From Amycolatopsis mediterranei (GTDB lineage: Bacteria; Actinomycetota; Actinomycetes; Mycobacteriales; Pseudonocardiaceae): DNA of 64,000 nucleotides. Shown here in pieces: positions 9,185 to 17,967 of the stretch. Made by a program: the position numbers and the translations under genes. The DNA is taken from the NCBI RefSeq assembly GCF_026017845.1, contig NZ_CP100416.1:906589-970588 (forward strand), written 5' to 3'. The notes under the pieces were generated by a model that was not told the origin of the DNA, made no database searches, and saw only the letters and a program-made list of their open reading frames with translations. How positions within the stretch are numbered: the first letter of the stretch is position 1; every line of letters begins with the position of its first letter.

Positions 9185-10165
9185 TCAGCGGGGCGGGTTC
9201 TTCGCCGCCAGCGCCAGCAGCGGGACGGCGGCCGCGGCGTCGGTGATCAGCGTCGAGACCATGCCGGACCGGAGGACCGCGTCCACCGCTGCGGCTTTCG
9301 GGCGGCTGTAACCCAACGCGATCACCTCCGGGACCGCCATCAGCTCCTCGTGGCTGATCGCCAGGACGTGGTGGGCCAGGCCCGTCGACAACGCATTGCC
9401 GGACGCGTCGAACAGCCGGGCCGCGACCTCCGCCGTCGCGCCGCGGGCCGCGATCGCCGCGCGCTCGGCCTCGTCCAGCGCGTCGTACACCGTCGACTCG
9501 CCCGGCTGCCACGCGCCGATGCTGACCACCGCCTTCGTCAGGTGGCGGAACTGGCCGAACGTCTCGGCGATCCCCGGCTGACGCCGCAACGTCTCCGTCG
9601 TGCGGCGGTCGGGCAGCACCAGCGGGCCGAAGATCGGGTACGCGTCGCCGCCGGACACCGAGGTCACGCGGCTGACCGTCTCCACCGAGCGGCCGCGCAT
9701 GTCCATCCCGGCCTGCACTCCGCAGAGCTGGACGATCGGGCACCGCGGCAGCGACCGGACCGCCTCCGCCATGGCGTTCACCGAGCGCGCCCACGACAAC
9801 CCGATGACGTCCGAAGGGGCCGCGATCTCCTCCAGCAGCCGGGCCGCCAGCGAGCCGATCTTCGCCCGGACGACCTCCTTCGGCTCCCGCTCGGTTGAGC
9901 GTTCGAGCACCAGCGCCCGCTCCAGGCCGTACGCCGAGCGCACCTCGTCGGACAACACCAGGTCCACCGGTGCCGGCAGCGAGAACTCCACCCTGACCAG
10001 CCCGGACTCCATGGCCGTGTCGAGCATCCGCGCCACCTTGAACCGGCTGACGCCGAACTCGTCGGCGATCTCCAGCTTGGAGCGTCCCTGCACGTAGAAG
10101 CGCCGGGCGACGGTGGCGAGCAGGATCGCTTCAGTAAGCGAAGCCGCCTTACGGGAAGCGCTCAT
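9185..10165 (-). CDS. SorC/DeoR-type sugar-binding transcriptional regulator
   Basis: A 326-residue regulator. The N-terminal helix-turn-helix reads RSKLEIADEFGVSRFKVARML; it is followed by the SorC-type effector domain with VIGLSWARSVNAM and a phosphosugar-isomerase-like fold. The ATG at 10165 gives MSASRKAASL; no Shine-Dalgarno sequence is visible, so translation may be leaderless. The gene is divergent from the polyol dehydrogenase and ABC transporter genes. Its start codon overlaps the palindrome GCTCATATGAGC, and a matching site lies before the dehydrogenase, implying autoregulation and control of the operon by a phosphorylated sugar or polyol. Confidence 0.9.
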   Translation of the reverse strand: MSASRKAASLTEAILLATVARRFYVQGRSKLEIADEFGVSRFKVARMLDTAMESGLVRVEFSLPAPVDLVLSDEVRSAYGLERALVLERSTEREPKEVVRAKIGSLAARLLEEIAAPSDVIGLSWARSVNAMAEAVRSLPRCPIVQLCGVQAGMDMRGRSVETVSRVTSVSGGDAYPIFGPLVLPDRRTTETLRRQPGIAETFGQFRHLTKAVVSIGAWQPGESTVYDALDEAERAAIAARGATAEVAARLFDASGNALSTGLAHHVLAISHEELMAVPEVIALGYSRPKAAAVDAVLRSGMVSTLITDAAAAVPLLALAAKNPPR

Positions 10166-10171
10166 ATGAGC
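10160..10171. promoter_or_regulatory. Putative operator 1 of the SorC-type regulator
   Basis: GCTCATATGAGC is a perfect 12-bp palindrome that overlaps the regulator start codon. A near-identical copy lies 104 bp away before the divergent operon. Confidence 0.65.
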
Positions 10172-10263
10172 ATAATAGCGCGAAATCCGGCCGAAAGGTT
10201 GACGTAACACCGACGTCAGACCTGTAATGCCTTCACATCTTCTCGTCGCGATAGGTCAACGTT

Positions 10264-10275
10264 GCTCATCTGAGC
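10264..10275. promoter_or_regulatory. Putative operator 2, before the polyol operon
   Basis: GCTCATCTGAGC differs from operator 1 at one central base and keeps both five-base half-sites. It ends 18 bp before the ATG of the dehydrogenase gene, where bound regulator would block transcription or translation initiation. Confidence 0.65.
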
Positions 10276-10293
10276 GCGAGGAAGGGGCAAGGC

Positions 10294-11298
10294 ATGCGTG
10301 CCGCCATCGTCGACCGGCCCGGTGAGATCAGGGTCGGCGAGGTGCCCGATCCGAAACCCGGGGAACGTCAGGTCGTCGTCAAGGTCGGAGCGTGCGGCAT
10401 CTGCGGCACCGACCTGCACATCGCGGACGGGCAGTTCCCGCCCACGCCGTACCCCATCGTCCCCGGGCACGAGTTCGCCGGGGAAATCGTCGAGCTCGGC
10501 GCGGACGTGCCGGGCGAGTGGAAGGTCGGCGACCGCGTGGCCGTCGACCCGTCGCTGTTCTGCGGCTACTGCGGCCCGTGCCGCGCCGGCCACGGCAACC
10601 TCTGCGCGAACTGGGGCGCCACCGGCGACACCGTCAACGGCGCCTTCGCCGAGTACGTCGCGGTTCCGTCGGCCACCTGCTACCGGATGCCCGACTCGAT
10701 GAGCTGGGAACAGGGCGCGCTGGTCGAGCCCGTTTCCTGTGCCGTGCACGGCGTCCGCCGTGTCGGTGTCGAGGCCGGTGAACGCTTCCTCGTCGTCGGC
10801 GCCGGGACCATGGGCCTGATCATGCAGCAGCTGCTGCAGCGCTCGGGCGCGCAGGTCACGGTGGTCGACCGCAACGAAGCCCGGCTGCCGCGGGCGACGA
10901 GCCTCGGCGCCGTTGCCACCGCGAAGGACGTCAGCGACCTGAACGGCGAGAAGTTCGACGTCGCCGTCGACTGCACCGGCGCCGCGCCCGCCATCGAAGC
11001 CGCCTTCGACGCGATCCGGCGCGGGGGACGGCTGCTCGTCTTCGGTGTCGCCCCGGCCGAAGCCCGTGTCGCGCTTTCACCGTTCCGCATCTACAACGAC
11101 GAGATCACCATCGTCGGCTCGATGGCCGTGCTGCACAGCTTCGGCGCCGCCCTCGACCTCGTCGCGGGCGGCGCGATCGACACCGAGGCGCTGCTCACCG
11201 ACACCCTGCCGCTGGAGCAGTACCCCGAAGCGCTGGCCAAGATGCGCAGCGGCTCGGGCCTCAAGGTGCAGGTACTCCCCGGAGGTGGCCGTGCGTAA
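10294..11298 (+). CDS. Zinc-dependent medium-chain polyol/alcohol dehydrogenase
   Basis: A 334-residue MDR-family dehydrogenase. The catalytic zinc site is shown by GACGICGTDLHI and GHEFAGEIV; the structural zinc lobe by CGYCGPCRAGHGNLC (four Cys). The nucleotide-binding motif is VVGAGTMGL, with VVDRNEAR after the second strand, where the acidic residue favours NAD over NADP. It probably oxidises a polyol such as sorbitol, mannitol or xylitol taken up by the downstream transporter. The ATG follows GAGGAAGGGG. Its end overlaps the start of the binding-protein gene by 8 bp, so the two are translationally linked. Confidence 0.9.
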   Translation: MRAAIVDRPGEIRVGEVPDPKPGERQVVVKVGACGICGTDLHIADGQFPPTPYPIVPGHEFAGEIVELGADVPGEWKVGDRVAVDPSLFCGYCGPCRAGHGNLCANWGATGDTVNGAFAEYVAVPSATCYRMPDSMSWEQGALVEPVSCAVHGVRRVGVEAGERFLVVGAGTMGLIMQQLLQRSGAQVTVVDRNEARLPRATSLGAVATAKDVSDLNGEKFDVAVDCTGAAPAIEAAFDAIRRGGRLLVFGVAPAEARVALSPFRIYNDEITIVGSMAVLHSFGAALDLVAGGAIDTEALLTDTLPLEQYPEALAKMRSGSGLKVQVLPGGGRA

Positions 11299-12625
11299 GC
11301 TCCTCACCCTCCTCGCGGCGACGTCGCTGCTGGCCACCGGCTGCGCGGGCGCCGGCTCGATCGGCACCGGCAGCAGCACGCTCGTCATCGCCATCGTGGC
11401 CAACCCGCAGATGAAGGACGCGATCGCGCTCGCGCCGGAGTTCGAGAAGGCCACCGGCATCGGGCTGAAGTTCGTGTCCCTGCCGGAAAACCAGGCCCGC
11501 GCCAAGATCACCGCGTCGACCGCCACCGAGGGCGGCGAGTTCGACGTCGTCATGATCAGCAACTACGAAGCCCCGCAGTGGGCGGCCAACGGCTGGCTCG
11601 AGAACCTCGAACCGCACATGGCGGCCACCCCCGGCTACGACGAAGGCGACTTCATCCCCAGCATCAAGCAGTCGCTGTCGTACCGGAACCAGATGTACGC
11701 GGTGCCGTTCTACGGCGAATCGTCGTTCCTGGCCTACCGCAAGGACCTCTTCCAGAAGGCCGGGCTGACCATGCCGGCCAAGCCGACCTGGCCGCAGATC
11801 GCGGACTTCGCCGCGAAGCTCGACGACAAGGCGAACGGCGTGGCGGGGATCTGCCTGCGCGGCAAGCCCGGCTGGGGCGAGAGCCTGGCGCCGTTCACGA
11901 CCGTGGCCAACACCTTCGGCGCCCAGTGGTTCGACAAGGACTGGAACGCCAAGCTGACCTCGCCGGAGTTCACGCAGGCCGCGAACTTCTACGTCAACCT
12001 CATCCGCGAGCACGGCGAGGTCGGGGCCTCCAGCGCCGGGTTCTCCGAGTGCGGCACGCGCTACACGCAAGGCAACGCGGCGATGTGGTACGACGCCACG
12101 GTGATGGCGGGCACCAACGAGGACCCGTCGAGCAGCAAGATCGTCGGCAAGTCCGGGTACGCGCCCGCGCCGGTCGTCAAGACCCCAGCCAGCGGCTGGC
12201 TCTACACCTGGGCCCTCGGCATCCCCAAGGTCGCCAAGGACAAGGACGCGGCCTGGAAGTTCATGGCCTGGATGACCGACAAGGCGTACGTGCAGAAGGT
12301 CGGCCACACCTACGGCTGGAACCGCGTCCCGCCGGGCGTCCGCCAGTCGACGTACGTCATCCCCGAGTACGCCGACGCGGCGAAGGCCTACGCGAAGCCC
12401 ACGCTCGACGGCATCGCGGACGCGAACCAGCAGAAAGTGATGGCGAGCCCGGTGCCCTACCCCGGCATCCAGTTCGTCGGCATCCCCGAGTTCCAGGACC
12501 TGGGCACCCGGGTGAGCCAGCAGCTGTCGGCGGCGATCGCCGGCCGCGAGTCCGTCGAAGACGCCCTGAAGCAGTCCCAGGACTACGCCCGGACGGTGGG
12601 CGACTCCTACAAGGCGGTGCAGTGA
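11291..12625 (+). CDS. ABC transporter sugar/polyol-binding lipoprotein
   Basis: A 444-residue extracellular solute-binding protein of the family-1 (maltose/polyol) type. The GTG at 11291 is preceded by GGAGG within the dehydrogenase gene. The lipobox is LLATGC, placing the lipid-modified cysteine at residue 18. The mature part carries typical features such as FDVVMISNYEAPQWAANGWLE and GWLYTWALGIPK. It delivers its ligand to the two permeases encoded next. Order and adjacency to a polyol dehydrogenase resemble sorbitol/mannitol (SmoE-type) systems, but the ligand is inferred. Confidence 0.9.
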   Translation: MRKLLTLLAATSLLATGCAGAGSIGTGSSTLVIAIVANPQMKDAIALAPEFEKATGIGLKFVSLPENQARAKITASTATEGGEFDVVMISNYEAPQWAANGWLENLEPHMAATPGYDEGDFIPSIKQSLSYRNQMYAVPFYGESSFLAYRKDLFQKAGLTMPAKPTWPQIADFAAKLDDKANGVAGICLRGKPGWGESLAPFTTVANTFGAQWFDKDWNAKLTSPEFTQAANFYVNLIREHGEVGASSAGFSECGTRYTQGNAAMWYDATVMAGTNEDPSSSKIVGKSGYAPAPVVKTPASGWLYTWALGIPKVAKDKDAAWKFMAWMTDKAYVQKVGHTYGWNRVPPGVRQSTYVIPEYADAAKAYAKPTLDGIADANQQKVMASPVPYPGIQFVGIPEFQDLGTRVSQQLSAAIAGRESVEDALKQSQDYARTVGDSYKAVQ

Positions 12626-13557
12626 TGTCCACGCTCTCCGTATCCACCCCCACGTCCCAAACGCACGCGAAGGTCGAAGAGAAACGCGGCCTGAGCACCG
12701 CGGCCAAGCGGCGGCTGCCGCTGCTGCCCGCGCTGATCTTCGTCATCGCGGTGACGCAGCTGCCGTTCCTGCTCACCGTGTTCTACTCGTTCCAGTCGTG
12801 GAACCTGGTCCGGCCCGGGTCGCGGCACTTCGTCGGCCTGGACAACTACATCGACGTCTTCAGCGACACGACGTTCCTGGTCGCCCTGCTCAACACCGTG
12901 CTGCTGACCGTCGTGTGCGTGTTCGTCGCGCTCCTGCTCGGCCTCGGCCTGGCGATCCTGCTCGACCGCAAGTTCCTCGGCCGCGGCGTCGTCCGGACCC
13001 TGCTGATCACGCCGTTCCTGATCCTGCCGGCGGCCGGCGCGCTGCTGTGGAAGACGACGATGTTCGACCCGACCTACGGGCTGCTGCACTTCGTCTTCGG
13101 CACCGACACCGACTGGCTTTCGGAGTTCCCGCTGGCGTCGGTGATGGCCCAGATCGTGTGGCAGTGGACGCCGTTCATGATGCTGCTCATCCTGGCCGGC
13201 CTGCAGAGCCAGGCCAAGGACGTGCTCGAAGCGGCCAATGTGGACGGTGCGGGCCGCTGGCGGACGTTCGTCTCCATCACGCTGCCGCACCTGTCCCGGT
13301 TCCTGCAGCTGGCCACCCTGCTGGGCGCGATCTACATCGTGAACAGCTTCGACGCGATCTTCCTGATGACCCAGGGCGGCCCGGGCACGGCGAGCACCAA
13401 CCTGCCGTACTACATCTACCAGCGCGCGTTCGAGGGCTTCGACGTCGGCCAGTCCTCGGCGATGGGCGTGATCGTGGTGATCCTGACGATGATCGTCGCG
13501 ACCTTCGCCCTGCGCCTGATGTTCCGCACGTTCTCGGTGAGCGGAGGGATCAAATGA
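12625..13557 (+). CDS. ABC sugar/polyol permease, first subunit
   Basis: A 310-residue inner-membrane permease with about six hydrophobic segments, of the MalF/SmoF type. The cytoplasmic EAA loop that contacts the ATPase reads EAANVDGAGRWRTFVSITLP. A positively charged N-terminal tail of about 35 residues precedes the first membrane segment. Its ATG overlaps the stop of the binding-protein gene (TGATG). Confidence 0.92.
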   Translation: MSTLSVSTPTSQTHAKVEEKRGLSTAAKRRLPLLPALIFVIAVTQLPFLLTVFYSFQSWNLVRPGSRHFVGLDNYIDVFSDTTFLVALLNTVLLTVVCVFVALLLGLGLAILLDRKFLGRGVVRTLLITPFLILPAAGALLWKTTMFDPTYGLLHFVFGTDTDWLSEFPLASVMAQIVWQWTPFMMLLILAGLQSQAKDVLEAANVDGAGRWRTFVSITLPHLSRFLQLATLLGAIYIVNSFDAIFLMTQGGPGTASTNLPYYIYQRAFEGFDVGQSSAMGVIVVILTMIVATFALRLMFRTFSVSGGIK

Positions 13558-14387
13558 CGACCGTCGCCCCGCGCAAGCGCGAGTACGGCAAGGGCTCGCT
13601 GACCGTCGCGACCTGGATCATCGCGATCCTGTTCGTCTTCCCGCTGCTGTGGATGATCCTCACGGCGTTCAAGCAGGAGGCGGACGCCTACACCGACCCG
13701 CCGAAGCTGTTCTTCACCCCGACGTTCGAGCAGCTCGGCAACGTCCTGAGCGGCGGGTTCCTGCCGTACCTGTCGAACTCGGCGTTCGTCACGATCCTGT
13801 CGACGGCCCTGGTGCTGCTCTTCGGCGTCCCGGCGGCGTACGCGCTGTCGCTGGCGCCGGTCAAGGGCACGTCGAACGCGCTCGGCTTCTTCCTCTCGAC
13901 GAAGATGCTGCCGATCGTGGCGGCGATCATCCCGCTGTACGTGATCTCGCAGAACACCGAGCTGCTCGACACGGTGTGGGCGCTGGTCATCCTGTACACG
14001 TCGATGAACCTGCCGCTGGCCATCTGGATGATGCGGTCGTTCTTCCTCGAAGTACCGCACGAGATGATCGAGGCGGGCCGGATCGACGGCGCGAACCTGC
14101 CGACGCTGCTGCGCAAGATCATCATGCCGGTGGTCGCGCCCGGGATCGCGGCGACCGCACTGATCTGCGTGATCTTCTCCTGGACGGAGTTCTTCTACGC
14201 GGTCAACCTGACCGCGGCCCGGGCCGGCACGGTCCCGGTGTTCCTGGTCGGGTTCATCACCAGCGAAGGCCTGTACTGGGCGCAGCTGTCCGCGGCCGCG
14301 CTGCTGGCTTCGCTGCCGGTGATGATCGTCGGCTGGATCGCGCAGAACCACCTGGTCCGCGGCCTGTCGATGGGCGCGGTCAAGTAA
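13554..14387 (+). CDS. ABC sugar/polyol permease, second subunit
   Basis: A 277-residue MalG/SmoG-type permease with six hydrophobic segments; the EAA loop is EAGRIDGANLPTLLRKIIMP. Its ATG overlaps the previous stop (ATGA). No ATPase gene follows: a strong terminator comes 4 bp after the stop. Actinobacterial sugar importers commonly share one MsiK-type ATPase encoded elsewhere, which is the likely explanation. Confidence 0.92.
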   Translation: MTTVAPRKREYGKGSLTVATWIIAILFVFPLLWMILTAFKQEADAYTDPPKLFFTPTFEQLGNVLSGGFLPYLSNSAFVTILSTALVLLFGVPAAYALSLAPVKGTSNALGFFLSTKMLPIVAAIIPLYVISQNTELLDTVWALVILYTSMNLPLAIWMMRSFFLEVPHEMIEAGRIDGANLPTLLRKIIMPVVAPGIAATALICVIFSWTEFFYAVNLTAARAGTVPVFLVGFITSEGLYWAQLSAAALLASLPVMIVGWIAQNHLVRGLSMGAVK

Positions 14388-14391
14388 GGGG

Positions 14392-14424
14392 AAGGCCACC
14401 TCGAGCCGGGCTCGAGGTGGCCTT
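14392..14424. terminator. Bidirectional hairpin terminator
   Basis: A perfect 15-bp stem (left arm AAGGCCACCTCGAGC) with a 3-nt loop lies between convergent genes, 4 bp after the permease stop and 9 bp from the ferredoxin stop. It can end transcription from both sides. Confidence 0.88.
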
Positions 14425-14433
14425 CACCCCGCG

Positions 14434-14628
14434 TCATTCCTGCAGGGAGAGGGCCTGGCTCGGGCAGACGTGCACCGCTTCACGGGCCTTTTCGACCAGC
14501 TCGCCCTGCGGCTGGTCGTCGAGCACGATGACGGTGCCGTCCTCCTCGCTCTGGTCGAACAGCGAGGGCTCGGTGAGTACGCACTGGCCGGCGCCGACGC
14601 ACTTGCCGGTGTCCGCGATGATCTTCAT
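14434..14628 (-). CDS. [3Fe-4S] ferredoxin, P450 redox partner
   Basis: A 64-residue small ferredoxin. Its cluster ligands are C10 and C16 (CVGAGQC) and C55 in VCPSQAL. The position between the two N-terminal cysteines where a [4Fe-4S] protein has an additional Cys is occupied by Ala/Gly, so a three-iron cluster is expected. It is the last gene after two P450 genes on the same strand and most likely donates electrons to one or both. No ferredoxin reductase gene is adjacent. Confidence 0.93.
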   Translation of the reverse strand: MKIIADTGKCVGAGQCVLTEPSLFDQSEEDGTVIVLDDQPQGELVEKAREAVHVCPSQALSLQE

Positions 14629-14664
14629 GGTCCTCTTCTCCTGTGGTGGTTTGGCAGTTCGTCT

Positions 14665-15855
14665 CTACCAGGTCACCGGCAGCCGGTACAGGCCGTAGAT
14701 GTTCGCGTCGTCCTTGAACGGCAGGTCGTCGACCGGCGCGGCCAGCCGCAAGCCGGGGATCCGGCGGAAAAGCGTGTCGAAGACGATCTGCAGTTCCATC
14801 CGGGCGAGGTTCTGGCCGAGGCACTGGTGCGGCCCGAACCCGAAGGCCACGTGGTGTCGCGCGCCGCGCTCGATGTCGAGGTCGTCGGGGTTTTCGAACG
14901 CGGTGCCGTCGCGGTTGGCGGCGTAGCCGAGCGCCAGCACGCCCTCGCCCGCGCGGATCAGCTGCCCGCCGACCTCGGCGTCCTCGACGCACAACCGGGC
15001 CGTGGCGGCGTCGACGATGGTGAAGTACCGCAACAGCTCCTCGACGGCGTCGAGCGTCTTGCCCGGGTCGTCCCGGATCAGGGCCAGCTGATGGGGGTTC
15101 TCCAGCAGCCCGACGGTGCCCAGCGAGATCATGTTCGCCGTCGTCTCGTGCCCGGCCACCAGCAGCAGGAACCCGGTCGCGGCCAGCGCCGCCCGCCGGT
15201 AGGTGCCCTCTTCGCGGAGCTTGACGATCTGCCGCCCGAGCAGGTCGTCCGGCGGGTTCGCTTCCTTCCCGGCGATGAGGTCGCCCATGTACTCGCGCAC
15301 GGCCTCGACCGCGGCCCGCCGCTCCTGCGGGGGCGTGTCGCGCTTGATCAGCTTCGTCGTGTGGGTCTGGAAGAAGTCGTGGTCGGCATAAGGCACGCCG
15401 AGCATTTCGCAGATCACCAGCGACGGCACCGGCAGCGACAGCGCCTCGACCAGGTCACCCGGCTTCGGGCCGGCCAGCAGCGCGTCGATCCGCTCGTCGA
15501 CGATCTCCTGGATCCGCGGCCGCAGCGCCTCCATCCGGCGCACGGTGAACTCGCCGAGCACGGCCTTGCGGGCCGGCCCGTGCTCGGGCGCGTCCATGGT
15601 GATCATGGTGCGCTCGTCGTCCGGCCGCCGGAACCCCGGCACCAGCTGCGGGAAGTCCGGGTGCTGCCGGTCGGCGCTGAACCGCCGGTCGTTCAGCACG
15701 GTCCGGACGTCTTCGTGCCGGCTGACCACCCAGGCCTTCCGGCCGTCGGGCAGCCCCACCCGGGTGACCGGGTCTTCCTCTCGGATCTCGGCGTACGCCG
15801 GCGGCGGGGCGAACGGGCACGTGCGCGTCATCGGGAACTCGTGGAGCGCGGTCAT
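14665..15855 (-). CDS. Cytochrome P450, CYP105-like (second of a tandem pair)
   Basis: A 396-residue soluble monooxygenase. The I-helix oxygen-binding motif is AGHETTANMIS, the K-helix ExxR is EELLR, and the haem-ligand loop is FGFGPHQCLGQNLARMEL. The segment SLVICEMLGVPYADHDFF is typical of CYP105-type enzymes. The ATG at 15855 follows AAGGAGACGCC and lies 10 bp after the upstream P450 gene, so they are co-transcribed. It is clearly a paralogue of the upstream P450. Substrate unknown; CYP105 enzymes act on xenobiotics and secondary metabolites. Confidence 0.93.
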   Translation of the reverse strand: MTALHEFPMTRTCPFAPPPAYAEIREEDPVTRVGLPDGRKAWVVSRHEDVRTVLNDRRFSADRQHPDFPQLVPGFRRPDDERTMITMDAPEHGPARKAVLGEFTVRRMEALRPRIQEIVDERIDALLAGPKPGDLVEALSLPVPSLVICEMLGVPYADHDFFQTHTTKLIKRDTPPQERRAAVEAVREYMGDLIAGKEANPPDDLLGRQIVKLREEGTYRRAALAATGFLLLVAGHETTANMISLGTVGLLENPHQLALIRDDPGKTLDAVEELLRYFTIVDAATARLCVEDAEVGGQLIRAGEGVLALGYAANRDGTAFENPDDLDIERGARHHVAFGFGPHQCLGQNLARMELQIVFDTLFRRIPGLRLAAPVDDLPFKDDANIYGLYRLPVTW

Positions 15856-15865
15856 GGCGTCTCCT

Positions 15866-17086
15866 TCACCAGGTCACGGGCAGGCAGTAGAGGCCGAAGA
15901 TGGACGAATCGTGCTTGTACGGCAGCTGGTCGGCCGGCGCGGCCAGCTTGAGCTCCGGGATGCGGCGGAACAGCGTGTCGAAGACGATCTGCAGCTCCAT
16001 CCGGGCCAGGTTCTGGCCGAGGCACTGGTGCGGCCCGAAGCCGAAGGCGACGTGGTGGCGCGCGCCGCGCTCCAGGTCGAGCTGGTCGGCGTTCTCGAAC
16101 GCGGCTTCGTCCCGGTTGCCGGAGTAGCTCAGCCCGAGCACGCCCTCGCCTTCGCGGATCAGCTGCCCGCCGATCTCGACGTCCTCGGTGGCGACGCGCG
16201 AGGTCGCGAACTCGGCGATGGTGAAGTACCGCAGCAGCTCCTCGACGGCGTCGAGCGTCTTGCCGGGGTCGTTCTTGATGATCTCGAGCTGGTCCGGGTT
16301 CTCCAGGAGCGCGACGGTGCCCAGCGAGATCATGTTCGCCGTCGTCTCGTGCCCGGCGAGGAGCAGCAGGAAGGCCAGCGAGACGAGCTCGTCGTGGGCG
16401 ACGTCGCCGTGCTCTTCGCGCTGCTTGAGGATCTGGCGGCCGAGGAGGTCGTCGGTCGGATCGGCCTCCTTCGCCGTGACCAGCTCGTCGAGGTAGTTCT
16501 GCAGCTCCTCGACGGCCTGCACCCGCGCTTCCTGCGTCACTTCCCGGTTCAGCAGGGTGGAGCTGCGCACCTGGAAGAACTCGTGGTCGGCGTACGGGAC
16601 GCCGAGCTGCTCGCAGATGACCAGCGACGGCACCGGCAGAGCCAGCGCCGAGACCAGGTCGGCGGGCTTCGGGCCGGCCAGGATCGCGTCGATGTGCTCG
16701 TCGACGATCTGCTGGATCCGCGGCTGCAGGGCCTTCATCCGCTTGACGGTGAACTCGCCGACGACCTCGCGCCGGGCGGCGCCGTGCTCCGGCGGGTCCA
16801 TGTTGATCAGCGACGCGGTGAAGCGGCGGCGCTGCGGCCGGCCGGTCTTCGTCAGGATCGGGAAGCCGGGGTTGAACCGGTCGGAGCTGAACCGCGGGTC
16901 GGTCAGCAGCTGCCGGACGTCCTCGAGCCGCGTCACCGCCCAGGCCTCCTGTCCGGACTGCAGCGTGACGCGGTGGACCGGTCCGGCTTCGCGCAGCTCC
17001 CCGTACGCCGGCGGCGGTGCGAACGGGCAGGTGCGGAGCAGTGGGAAGGTCTCGTCCCGCGTCGCGGGCTCGGCCAATTCAGTCAT
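15866..17086 (-). CDS. Cytochrome P450, CYP105-like (first of a tandem pair)
   Basis: A 406-residue soluble P450. It has AGHETTANMIS in the I helix, EELLR in the K helix and FGFGPHQCLGQNLARMEL at the haem cysteine, identical to the neighbouring P450 over that loop. The two proteins stay alignable end to end, with most divergence in the F/G region (here FFQVRSSTLLNRE), which would give different substrate preference after a tandem duplication. It is first in a P450-P450-ferredoxin operon divergent from a TetR regulator. Confidence 0.93.
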   Translation of the reverse strand: MTELAEPATRDETFPLLRTCPFAPPPAYGELREAGPVHRVTLQSGQEAWAVTRLEDVRQLLTDPRFSSDRFNPGFPILTKTGRPQRRRFTASLINMDPPEHGAARREVVGEFTVKRMKALQPRIQQIVDEHIDAILAGPKPADLVSALALPVPSLVICEQLGVPYADHEFFQVRSSTLLNREVTQEARVQAVEELQNYLDELVTAKEADPTDDLLGRQILKQREEHGDVAHDELVSLAFLLLLAGHETTANMISLGTVALLENPDQLEIIKNDPGKTLDAVEELLRYFTIAEFATSRVATEDVEIGGQLIREGEGVLGLSYSGNRDEAAFENADQLDLERGARHHVAFGFGPHQCLGQNLARMELQIVFDTLFRRIPELKLAAPADQLPYKHDSSIFGLYCLPVTW

Positions 17087-17106
17087 TTCGGACCCCCTAA
17101 ATCGGA

Positions 17107-17134
17107 CGGAAAGTATGCGGAGGATTACATTCCG
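17107..17134. promoter_or_regulatory. Candidate TetR operator between the P450 operon and its regulator
   Basis: CGGAAAGTA and TACATTCCG form an inverted repeat (8 of 9 positions complementary) separated by 10 bp. It lies 21 bp upstream of the first P450 start in the divergent intergenic region. Size and symmetry suit a TetR dimer pair; binding is inferred. Confidence 0.5.
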
Positions 17135-17264
17135 GTTCTCTGTCCAAGGTACCGAAGCGGAGGGAAGTCGTCCACTAGGTGGCGGCTACCCATTCGCGCG
17201 GGGAGTGTGTGGCCTGCTGCCCGTGCGAGAATCAGCCCGCGCGATTCAGCGGAAGGCGAACGGC

Positions 17265-17903
17265 ATGACGGCAGACCCCGAGACCACCCTGCGGGCGGAC
17301 GCGCGGCGCAACCGCGACCAGATCCTGGCCGCCGCGAAGAGCATCTTCGCCGCTTCCGGTCCCGAGGCGCCGATGGAGGAGATCGCCCGCGCGGCCGGCG
17401 TCGGCGTCGGCACGCTCTACCGCCGGTTCCCGGACCGGGACGCGCTGATCCGGGCGGTCGCTATGGACAACTTCGAGCGGGTGCTCATCGACGCCCGCAC
17501 GATCGCCGCCGAGGAGACGTCGCCGTGGCGCGCGCTGGAGCGGCTGCTGCGGCACTCGGTGGCGCTGCAGCTGAGCGTGCAGCTGGCCATGGTCTCGCAC
17601 CGGGCGCTGGTGATCTTGAAGAACGACCCGGAGGTCCGCCGCCTGCGCGACGAGATCCTGGTGGTCCTCGACGGCTTCGTCGACGGCGCGAAGGCCGAGG
17701 GCAAGCTCCGCGAGGACGTCGGGGCCGGCGACATCGCGATCCTGCTGGCGACGCTGCTCCGGCAGATGCGCGCGAAGGCGCCGGAGGTCGCCGAGATGGC
17801 GGCCCGGCGGTGCGTCGGCATCATGATCGACGGCCTCAGCGTGCGGCCGGGTTCGGCGCTCCCCGGCCGTCCGATCACGTCCCGGGATCTCGACCCCGAC
17901 TGA
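17265..17903 (+). CDS. TetR-family transcriptional regulator of the P450 operon
   Basis: A 212-residue regulator with an N-terminal helix-turn-helix: MEEIARAAGVGVGTLYRRFPDRDALIRAV is the standard TetR recognition region. The C-terminal ligand-binding domain is alpha-helical. The ATG at 17265 follows GGAAGGCG. It is divergent from the P450-P450-ferredoxin operon and so is the probable ligand-responsive repressor. The C-terminal domain (QMRAKAPEVAEMAARRCVGIMIDGL) resembles SCO-type P450-adjacent TetR proteins in layout. Confidence 0.9.
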   Translation: MTADPETTLRADARRNRDQILAAAKSIFAASGPEAPMEEIARAAGVGVGTLYRRFPDRDALIRAVAMDNFERVLIDARTIAAEETSPWRALERLLRHSVALQLSVQLAMVSHRALVILKNDPEVRRLRDEILVVLDGFVDGAKAEGKLREDVGAGDIAILLATLLRQMRAKAPEVAEMAARRCVGIMIDGLSVRPGSALPGRPITSRDLDPD

Positions 17904-17967
17904 TTTCGCCGATTTCCGTGTTAGGGTCCGCCTCGTTCTGCCGGCAATTGCAGCTATGGGCGGGAAA

